Positions 1 to 6,381 of a stretch of 6,381 bases of DNA are shown here, in pieces. Position 1 is the first letter of the stretch; every line of letters starts with the position of its first letter. Where the stretch lies: positions 1 to 6,381 of the forward strand of contig CALALK010000159.1 of NCBI GenBank assembly GCA_937923125.1, in the 5' to 3' direction. Source of the stretch: an uncultured Carnobacterium sp. (GTDB lineage: Bacteria > Bacillota > Bacilli > Lactobacillales > Aerococcaceae). Both the position numbers and the translations under genes were made by a program. The notes under the pieces are model-generated. The model saw nothing but the letters and a program-made list of their open reading frames with translations, was not told where the DNA came from and made no database searches.

Positions 1-1458
<1,458 letters not shown>

Positions 1459-1470
1459 AAAGGACATCAC

Positions 1471-2598
1471 ATGAGAAAAACATTACGATTGGGATTACTT
1501 GGTTTAGCAAGTGTTGTATCGTTAGCTGCCTGTGCAGATGTGACAAGAGCGAATCAACCAAGTACCAATACGAATAAAGATGCAAATGCAAAAGTAGTTC
1601 AATCAACAACAAATCAATTATCGAATAATTTTTATCGCGCGCTCATTACAAATGGAAAGTATGAAGTGAGCCAAAACCGTGGAGCGACTTTAAGCTTAAA
1701 TACAGGATTTAACTTAAAGAACTTTGAGACAGGATTGATTGACCTTTCAAGAAGCGTGTTCCCAACGAACCAATACTTCTTTAGAGAAGGCCAAATCATC
1801 GATGCGGAAACAACGGCTAAATGGATTGCGCGTAAGAGTGATAAAAATCCAGATGGGTTAAACCCGGCTGATAATGGAGATACGTCTCCTACAGGCCGTG
1901 AGCCAATGTACTTAGCACAAATTCTTGAGCAAGACTACATGATTCAAACGGAAAACAACTTTGAGTTAGGTGGAATTAGCATCGGGATTGCGATGAACAG
2001 TGTGGATTACTACACGAACGATGGAAAAGATGCTGAAACGGAAATTTCAAATGAAGTGTTGATTGCCAAAGCAAAAGAAATTGCGAATACGATTTTAACG
2101 CGTTTACGTCAAAACGACGCGTTGAAGGCTGTGCCTATCGTGTTTGGAGTATTCCGTCAAACGTCTAAAGATGATATCGGCGGAGGGGTATATCTTCTAG
2201 AAGCTACTTCAGTAGAGGGAACAGAAATTACAAACTGGTCAAACGTGAACCAAAAAGTAGTAGTTCTTCCTTTAGTGAACGAATCTGCGACAGAGGAGTC
2301 TACGGCATTTGAAAACTTCAGAACAGAAGTCCAAAACTTCTTCCCGAACTTATCAGGGGTAACGGCTCGCGTGATGTATCAAGATAACGTTGCGAAGAAA
2401 ATGGTCGTGAATATCATGACGCAATTCTATGGTGAGTCTGAAATTATCGGTCTCGCACAGCACGTAACAGACGTTGCGAATAAATACTTGCCGAAGACAA
2501 CACCAGTCGAAGTTCGTATTAGTTCGATTAATGGAGTGGAGGCATTCTTATTACAAGATATGTCACAAGGCGTCTTCACATACCATATCTTTGATTAA
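1471..2598 (+). CDS. camS: CamS family sex pheromone precursor lipoprotein
   Basis: This 375-residue protein is a predicted membrane-anchored lipoprotein. It starts MRKTLRLGLLGLASVVSLAAC: a basic n-region, a hydrophobic h-region and a lipobox LAAC with the lipidated Cys at residue 21. The mature part is hydrophilic and begins with an Asn/Thr-rich linker, as in many surface lipoproteins. The fold carries features I associate with the CamS family (NTGFNLKNFETGLIDLSR; later VPIVFGVFRQTS and a C-terminus ending FTYHIFD), and the position directly after ligA is where camS/yerH sits in Bacillus and Staphylococcus. In Staphylococcus and Enterococcus the signal peptide of CamS-type lipoproteins is trimmed to a peptide pheromone (cAM373 type). 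The function of the mature lipoprotein is not well defined. The ATG at 1471 is preceded by AAAGGA (1459-1464) with 6-nt spacing and gives a proper signal peptide, so the start is firm. Length is close to the family norm. Confidence 0.93.
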   Translation: MRKTLRLGLLGLASVVSLAACADVTRANQPSTNTNKDANAKVVQSTTNQLSNNFYRALITNGKYEVSQNRGATLSLNTGFNLKNFETGLIDLSRSVFPTNQYFFREGQIIDAETTAKWIARKSDKNPDGLNPADNGDTSPTGREPMYLAQILEQDYMIQTENNFELGGISIGIAMNSVDYYTNDGKDAETEISNEVLIAKAKEIANTILTRLRQNDALKAVPIVFGVFRQTSKDDIGGGVYLLEATSVEGTEITNWSNVNQKVVVLPLVNESATEESTAFENFRTEVQNFFPNLSGVTARVMYQDNVAKKMVVNIMTQFYGESEIIGLAQHVTDVANKYLPKTTPVEVRISSINGVEAFLLQDMSQGVFTYHIFD

Positions 2599-2600
2599 CA

Positions 2601-2629
2601 TTGACGGAGGCACAAGTGCCTTTTAAAAT
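2601..2629 (+). promoter_or_regulatory. Predicted sigma-A promoter of gatCAB
   Basis: TTGACG (2601-2606, five of six matches to TTGACA) and TAAAAT (2624-2629, five of six matches to TATAAT) are separated by exactly 17 bp. The expected transcription start is near 2636, which would leave a leader of about 28 nt before the gatC ATG. It lies in the only sizeable gap between camS and the gat genes. The spacer itself contains the inverted repeat AGGCAC-AA-GTGCCT. This is a sequence-based prediction only. Confidence 0.66.
2606..2624 (+). terminator. Short hairpin with T4 after camS, weak terminator or operator-like dyad
   Basis: AGGCAC and GTGCCT (2608-2621) form a perfect dyad that can fold as a 5-bp stem with a CAAG tetraloop; two G-U pairs (2606-2607 with 2622-2623) could lengthen it. 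It is followed by TTTT (2621-2624) starting 22 nt after the camS stop codon. This fits a small intrinsic terminator for the ligA-camS transcript, but the stem is short and the T-tract breaks to AAAA. Because it sits between the -35 and -10 boxes of the predicted gatCAB promoter, it could equally be a protein-binding dyad. Read-through into gatC is plausible. Confidence 0.45.
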
Positions 2630-2663
2630 AGAAAAGTATTGATTTTGAAAGCGAGGAAAAAAC

Positions 2664-2972
2664 ATGGCCATTGAGGAAAAAGAAGTTAGACACGTTGCCA
2701 AACTTGCAAAGCTAGCTTTTGCCGACAATGAAATCCTTCATTTTACAGAACAAATGAGCGATATCATTGATATGGTGGAACAATTAAACGAAGTAGATAC
2801 AACGGGTGTGCCTGTCACAACTCACGGATATCCATTAGTGAATGTGATGCGTGAAGATGTTGCTGAAAAAGGAACAGACCGCGACTTGTTAATGCGTAAT
2901 GTGAAAACAAGCGAAGATGGATTTATTCAAGTGCCTGCAATTATGGGTGAAAACGAGGAGGGTGAAGCATGA
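2664..2972 (+). CDS. gatC: Aspartyl/glutamyl-tRNA amidotransferase subunit C
   Basis: GatC is the small structural subunit of the heterotrimeric GatCAB enzyme. It wraps around the GatA-GatB interface and stabilises the complex in the cytoplasm; it has no active site of its own. The 102-residue product matches the family in length (usually about 95-100). It shows the typical N-terminal helix pattern [17 protein letters not shown], a second helix ([20 protein letters not shown]), then the extended tail with [11 protein letters not shown] and a C-terminal IQVPAIM. The ATG at 2664 is preceded by GAGGA (2653-2657) at 6-nt spacing. It is the first gene of the gat operon, and its stop overlaps the gatA start in an ATGA (4-nt overlap), suggesting translational coupling and equal subunit output. 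Confidence 0.97.
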   Translation: MAIEEKEVRHVAKLAKLAFADNEILHFTEQMSDIIDMVEQLNEVDTTGVPVTTHGYPLVNVMREDVAEKGTDRDLLMRNVKTSEDGFIQVPAIMGENEEGEA

Positions 2973-4426
2973 GTATTATCGAAAACAAAACATTAGTTGA
3001 GCTTCACGAAGGTCTTCGTAATAAAGAATTCACTTCTGTTGAATTAACAAAAGAAACCTTCGAACGTATCCACGCTTTAGAACCTAAAGTAGAAGCGTTC
3101 GTAACATTAAATGAAGAAGAAGCCTTGAAACAAGCAGCCGCTGCTGACGAGAAAGGCTACGGCGAGGAAGCTTCTCTTCAAGGTCTTCCAATCGGGATTA
3201 AAGACAATATCGTAACACGCGACCTTTTAACAACTGCTTCAAGCCGTATGTTAGAAGACTTCAACCCAATTTACGATGCGCACGTCATGGAATTATTAAA
3301 AGCAGAAGGTGCGGTAAACGTTGGTAAACTCAACATGGACGAATTTGCCATGGGTGGTTCAACTGAAACTTCTTACTTCAAGAAAACAAAAAATCCTTGG
3401 GACTTAACAAAAGTGCCTGGTGGATCTTCAGGTGGTTCTGCCGCAGCGGTTGCTTCAGGCGAAGTACTAGCGTCTCTAGGTTCTGATACAGGTGGTTCTA
3501 TCCGCCAACCTGCAAGTTTCACAGGGATTGTTGGGATGAAACCAACATATGGCCGTATTTCTCGTTATGGTTTGATTGCCTTTGCGTCAAGCTTAGACCA
3601 AATTGGACCATTTACACGTACTGTTCAAGATAACGCCTTAGTATTAAGCGCGATTTCTGGATATGACCACCGCGATTCAACAAGTGTGCCACAAGAAGTT
3701 CCTGCTTACCATAAAGGATTAACAGGCGATATTAAAGGTATGCGTATCGCGTTGCCAAAAGAATATTTTGCAGAAGGTGTGGATCCTGAAGTTCAAGCAG
3801 CAGTATTAAAAGCAGCTGACCAATACCGTGAAATGGGCGCTATCGTTGAAGAAGTGAGCCTACCTTACTCTAAATACGGAATTCCAGCGTATTATATCAT
3901 CGCTTCATCTGAAGCCTCTTCGAACTTACAACGTTTTGACGGAATCCGTTACGGTCACCGTTCTACAGACGCAGAAACATTAGAAGATTTATATGTGAAG
4001 AGCCGTTCTGAAGGTTTCGGTATGGAAGTAAAACGTCGTATCATGCTTGGAACATTCAGTTTAAGTTCTGGTTACTACGATGCTTACTTCAAGAAAGCTG
4101 GACAAGTACGTACATTAATCAAACAAGACTTTGCAAAAGTATTTGAAAACTATGATTTAATCTTAGGACCTGTAACGACTTCTGCTGCATTCGGATTAGG
4201 GGAACATAGTGACGACCCAATCGCAATGTATATGGCGGACTTATTAACAGTTCCTGTAAACTTAGCTGGACTACCAGCGATTTCAGTTCCTGCTGGCTTC
4301 ACAAAAGAAGGCCTACCAGTCGGAATTCAATTAATCGGAAATTACTTCCAAGAAAAAACAATTTACCAAGCAGCGTATGCATTTGAACAAGCAAATGATT
4401 ACTACTTACGCCGCCCACAATTATAA
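2969..4426 (+). CDS. gatA: Aspartyl/glutamyl-tRNA amidotransferase subunit A (amidase/glutaminase)
   Basis: GatA hydrolyses glutamine to release ammonia, which is channelled to GatB for amidation of Glu-tRNA(Gln) or Asp-tRNA(Asn). The 485-residue protein is a full-length amidase-signature enzyme. The Lys-cisSer-Ser catalytic triad is visible: Lys78 in GIKDNI, Ser153 in GGSSGGS, and the nucleophile Ser177 in DTGGSI. The spacing agrees with the family (24 residues between the serines). The glycine-rich signature runs about residues 150-182. The C-terminus contains the conserved segment [13 protein letters not shown] followed by [10 protein letters not shown]. The ATG at 2969 overlaps the gatC stop and is served by GAGGAGG (2955-2961) with 7-nt spacing, located inside gatC. 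No truncation or missing catalytic residue is seen. Confidence 0.98.
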   Translation: MSIIENKTLVELHEGLRNKEFTSVELTKETFERIHALEPKVEAFVTLNEEEALKQAAAADEKGYGEEASLQGLPIGIKDNIVTRDLLTTASSRMLEDFNPIYDAHVMELLKAEGAVNVGKLNMDEFAMGGSTETSYFKKTKNPWDLTKVPGGSSGGSAAAVASGEVLASLGSDTGGSIRQPASFTGIVGMKPTYGRISRYGLIAFASSLDQIGPFTRTVQDNALVLSAISGYDHRDSTSVPQEVPAYHKGLTGDIKGMRIALPKEYFAEGVDPEVQAAVLKAADQYREMGAIVEEVSLPYSKYGIPAYYIIASSEASSNLQRFDGIRYGHRSTDAETLEDLYVKSRSEGFGMEVKRRIMLGTFSLSSGYYDAYFKKAGQVRTLIKQDFAKVFENYDLILGPVTTSAAFGLGEHSDDPIAMYMADLLTVPVNLAGLPAISVPAGFTKEGLPVGIQLIGNYFQEKTIYQAAYAFEQANDYYLRRPQL

Positions 4427-4443
4427 GGAGGAACAATGACATG
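4425..4443 (+). promoter_or_regulatory. gatB ribosome binding site with a two-codon decoy start
   Basis: AAGGAGGA (4425-4432) overlaps the gatA stop codon TAA (4424-4426). The gatB ATG at 4441 is 9 nt downstream of GGAGG. A nearer ATG at 4436, only 4 nt from GGAGG, reads ATG-ACA-TGA, a two-codon ORF whose stop overlaps the gatB start. The 4441 start is chosen because it is the one that opens the conserved GatB N-terminus ([15 protein letters not shown]). Confidence 0.7.
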
Positions 4444-5871
4444 AACTTTGAAACAATTATTGGTTTAGAGTGCCACGTTGAATTAAAAACTGATTCAAAA
4501 ATGTTCTCTCCATCACCAGCGCATTTCGGTGCGGAACCAAATACAAATACAAACGTCATCGACTGGGGATATCCAGGGGTTCTTCCTGTCGTGAATAAAC
4601 GTGCGTTAGAATTCGGGATGCGTGCAGCTCTTGCGTTGAACTGTACGATTTCTCAAGATACAAAATTCGACCGTAAAAACTATTTCTACCCTGATAATCC
4701 AAAAGCGTACCAAATCTCTCAATTCGATTACCCAATCGGTCATGATGGCTGGATTGATATCGAAGTAGAAGGACAAACAAAACGCATTCGTATTGAACGT
4801 GTTCACCTTGAAGAAGATGCGGGTAAAAATACGCACGGAACAGACGGATTCTCTTATGTGGACTTAAACCGTCAAGGAACTCCACTGATTGAAATCGTAT
4901 CAGAAGCAGATATGCGTTCTCCTGAAGAAGCGTATGCGTACCTTGAAGCACTTCGTCAAATCATCATGTTTACAGGTGTTTCTGACGTGAAGATGGAAGA
5001 AGGTTCAATGCGTTGTGACGCGAACATTTCAATCCGTCCTTATGGTCAAGAAAAATTCGGGACAAAAACTGAGTTGAAAAACTTAAACTCATTTAACAAC
5101 GTCCGTAAAGGGTTAGCGTTCGAAGAAGTTCGTCAAGCGAACGTCCTACGTAATGGAGGAGAAATCCTACAAGAAACACGTCGTTTTGATGATGCGACTG
5201 GTCAAACCATCTTAATGCGTGTTAAAGAAGGTTCAAGTGACTACCGTTACTTCCCAGAACCAGACCTACCAAACTTCCAAATCTCAAATGAATGGATTGA
5301 AGAAGTACGTGCTTCGATTCCTGAAATGCCAAGCAAACGTCGTGAACGTTATGTGAGCGAATTTGGCTTACCGGAATATGATGCAATGGTATTAACATTA
5401 ACAAAAGAAATGTCTGATTTCTTCGATGCAACAGTTGCTGCGGGTGCCGATCCTAAACAAGCGTCAAACTGGTTAATGGGTGACATCTCAGCGCACATGA
5501 ACAGCAAGAAATTAGAATTGAAAGACTTGAAGTTAACGCCAGAAAGCTTAGCAGAAATGATTCAATTAATCGCAGACGGAACCATCAGTTCGAAATTAGC
5601 GAAGAAAGTCTTCTTGTTATTAGCAGAAGAAGGCGGAACGGCAAAAGGCGTTGTTGAAAAACATGGTATGATTCAATTGAGTGATCCTGCTCAGTTATTA
5701 CCGATTATTCAAGATGTGTTGGCGAACAATGCACAGTCGATTGAAGACTTCAAGAATGGTAAAGACCGTGCTGTTGGATTCTTAGTTGGGCAGATTATGA
5801 AGCAAACGAAAGGGAAAGCAAACCCTGGCGTTGTCAACCAACTATTACAACAAGAGTTAGCGAAATACTAA
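4441..5871 (+). CDS. gatB: Aspartyl/glutamyl-tRNA amidotransferase subunit B
   Basis: GatB is the tRNA-binding, ATP-dependent kinase/transamidase subunit. It activates the side-chain carboxylate of misacylated Glu-tRNA(Gln) or Asp-tRNA(Asn) and adds the ammonia supplied by GatA. The 476-residue product is full length for the family. The N-terminal catalytic domain has the IGLECHVEL motif with metal-ligand candidates Glu10 and His12, then [29 protein letters not shown] and VHLEEDAGK (Glu124/Glu125), and LIEIVSE around residues 149-155. [14 protein letters not shown] and [13 protein letters not shown] follow. The C-terminal YqeY-like helical tail, which contacts tRNA, spans roughly residue 330 to the end and includes NWLMGD and the terminal [21 protein letters not shown]. 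It ends the gatCAB operon, 14 bp after gatA; the next downstream sequence is the inverted-repeat element. No defect is visible. Confidence 0.98.
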   Translation: MNFETIIGLECHVELKTDSKMFSPSPAHFGAEPNTNTNVIDWGYPGVLPVVNKRALEFGMRAALALNCTISQDTKFDRKNYFYPDNPKAYQISQFDYPIGHDGWIDIEVEGQTKRIRIERVHLEEDAGKNTHGTDGFSYVDLNRQGTPLIEIVSEADMRSPEEAYAYLEALRQIIMFTGVSDVKMEEGSMRCDANISIRPYGQEKFGTKTELKNLNSFNNVRKGLAFEEVRQANVLRNGGEILQETRRFDDATGQTILMRVKEGSSDYRYFPEPDLPNFQISNEWIEEVRASIPEMPSKRRERYVSEFGLPEYDAMVLTLTKEMSDFFDATVAAGADPKQASNWLMGDISAHMNSKKLELKDLKLTPESLAEMIQLIADGTISSKLAKKVFLLLAEEGGTAKGVVEKHGMIQLSDPAQLLPIIQDVLANNAQSIEDFKNGKDRAVGFLVGQIMKQTKGKANPGVVNQLLQQELAKY

Positions 5872-5885
5872 AAAATATAAATATG

Positions 5886-6073
5886 TTTGATGGCTTCGAA
5901 ATTTTCGGATGTCTTCATAGTAGCTGTAATAGGGCAGCGGCTCGAGCCGAAGTCTCTCGCCTTTAAAGCCTCAAAGGGGGAGTAAGGAAATAAATTCCTA
6001 ACTCCCCCTTATTCGTTTTAATGCTTTTCCTATTACTGCTACTATAGAATCCGAAAAATTCTCCGCCATCAAA
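5886..6073. repeat. 188-bp imperfect inverted-repeat element, MITE-like or structured RNA
   Basis: The arms 5886-5933 and 6029-6073 are reverse complements in four perfect blocks: TTTGATGGC, TTTTCGGAT, ATAGTAGC and GTAATAGG. The blocks are separated by short mismatched stretches and a net 3-nt length difference. The interior (5934-6028) holds the 12-bp palindrome CGGCTCGAGCCG (5938-5949) and a strong 16-bp hairpin (5974-6010). Just outside, the left flank is A/T-rich and the right flank has six T's (6077-6082). No transposase lies inside, and I see no clear target-site duplication. The element begins 14 bp after the gatB stop. Possible identities are a miniature non-autonomous transposable element or dispersed intergenic repeat, a stable non-coding RNA, or an oversized bidirectional terminator. 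The inverted repeat is certain; the identity is open. Confidence 0.8.
5974..6019 (+). terminator. Strong hairpin, likely transcription terminator for gatCAB
   Basis: AAGGGGGAGT (5974-5983) pairs with ACTCCCCCTT (6001-6010). After one A-A mismatch, AGGAA pairs with TTCCT across the loop ATAAA (5990-5994). The stem therefore has 15 pairs around one mismatch, with a GC-rich base. The following sequence ATTCGTTTT is only moderately T-rich, so it is not a textbook intrinsic terminator. It lies about 100 nt after gatB with no gene between, in the centre of the inverted-repeat element. The T6 run at 6077-6082 just after the outer arm may act as a second stop point. Confidence 0.5.
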
Positions 6074-6177
6074 GACTTTTTTGAATTTAGAAACCTTTTT
6101 GGAATAGGGGTTAGAGCGCAGAGTTTGCTTGCCCAATAAGAATCCAGAAAGGGAAAATGCTGAGAGGGGGATGGAAT

Positions 6178-6381
6178 GTGAAGTTAACGATTGAGACGGT
6201 TTTGAGTCAAGGCGGGGAAACGATGAAGCAGCGGATGCTTGCGGATGCGACGCGTCTTCGTAAGGACTCTGGTTTTGTGCTTAGTTATGTAGAGGATGAG
6301 ACGAATACGCGTGTGAAAGTAGAAATCGACACGACGGGGAAAGTGCCACATGTGACACTTCATCGTCAAGGCGATGCGCGT
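6178..6381 (+). CDS. DUF1934 (YwiB-like) family protein, N-terminal 68 codons, cut by window end
   Basis: The frame stays open from 6178 to the window end and gives a basic, strand-rich start (VKLTIETVLSQGGETMKQRM, then GFVLSYVEDE, VKVEIDTTGKVPHVTLHR). This alternation of short beta strands, with a Y.ED segment followed by V.V.ID..G.V...R, resembles the small beta-barrel DUF1934/YwiB family, whose biochemical role is unknown and which is often found just before argS in Bacilli. The assignment rests on pattern memory and a partial sequence. I chose GTG at 6178 because GAGAGGGGG (6162-6170) sits 7 nt upstream. An in-frame ATG at 6157 would add seven residues (MLRGGWN), but its AAAGGG is only 3 nt away. 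The ATGs at 6171 and 6176 are in other frames and stop quickly. No convincing promoter was found in 6083-6156; the 95 bp between the repeat element and this start hold nothing else I can support. Confidence 0.68.
   Translation, partial: MKLTIETVLSQGGETMKQRMLADATRLRKDSGFVLSYVEDETNTRVKVEIDTTGKVPHVTLHRQGDAR

Noticed and set aside
4556..4951. 131-codon open frame on the - strand inside gatB
   Set aside because: It is fully antisense to the conserved GatB catalytic domain, and its His/Leu/Arg-rich composition is typical of a complementary-strand shadow.
5845..5871. Promoter at the end of gatB (TTACAA with TACTAA)
   Set aside because: The spacing is 15 bp and both boxes are weak matches; AT-rich coding sequence gives such pairs by chance.
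5883..5966. 27-codon + strand frame starting MFDGFEIFG in the inverted-repeat element
   Set aside because: It has no ribosome binding site, overlaps a second equally good micro-frame in another phase, and lies within a palindromic arm; non-coding structure explains it better.
6081..6109. Promoter for the last gene (TTGAAT with AATAGG)
   Set aside because: The -35 matches four of six bases and the -10 only three of six; not enough to call a promoter.
5886..6177. T-box riboswitch before the last gene
   Set aside because: A DUF1934 gene often precedes argS, so I looked for the T-box consensus (GGGTGG followed by ACCGCG) and its antiterminator; neither is present.
6184..6369. 61-codon open frame on the - strand at the window end
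   Set aside because: It is antisense to the DUF1934-like gene, which has a good ribosome binding site and protein-like composition; the - strand frame has no recognisable features.

Overview
The window looks like core chromosome of a low-GC Gram-positive bacterium (Bacillota, class Bacilli). The evidence is the gene order ligA - camS - gatC - gatA - gatB, which is known from Bacillus, Staphylococcus and enterococcal or carnobacterial relatives, together with strong AGGAGG-type ribosome binding sites and a lipoprotein with a Gram-positive style lipobox. The genus cannot be fixed from the sequence alone. A lactic-acid-type member of Lactobacillales is my impression, not a demonstrated fact.

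Layout, all on the + strand. Positions 1-1458 hold the C-terminal 485 codons of NAD+-dependent DNA ligase (ligA); the N-terminus with the catalytic lysine lies outside the window. After 12 bp comes camS (1471-2598), a lipoprotein of the CamS sex-pheromone-precursor family. The 65-bp gap after camS is dense: a near-consensus sigma-A promoter (2601-2629) has a small terminator-like hairpin inside its spacer. It probably starts the gatCAB operon (2664-5871). That operon encodes the three subunits of the Asp-tRNA(Asn)/Glu-tRNA(Gln) amidotransferase. gatC and gatA overlap by 4 nt, and gatB follows gatA by 14 nt. A 306-bp non-coding stretch (5872-6177) follows. It is dominated by a 188-bp imperfect inverted-repeat element with a second GC-rich hairpin in its centre. 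The last gene, from a GTG at 6178 and cut off by the window end, resembles the DUF1934/YwiB family.

The genes fall into two functional blocks: DNA replication and repair with a surface lipoprotein (ligA-camS), and tRNA-dependent amidation (gatCAB), which supplies Gln-tRNA and/or Asn-tRNA in bacteria lacking the matching synthetases. The genes themselves are ordinary housekeeping genes. The parts worth a second look are the compact promoter/hairpin junction before gatC and the inverted-repeat element after gatB. The arms of that element differ by a net codon-sized indel and encode similar micro-peptides reading inward. It could be a MITE-like repeat, a structured RNA or a large bidirectional terminator; the sequence alone does not decide.
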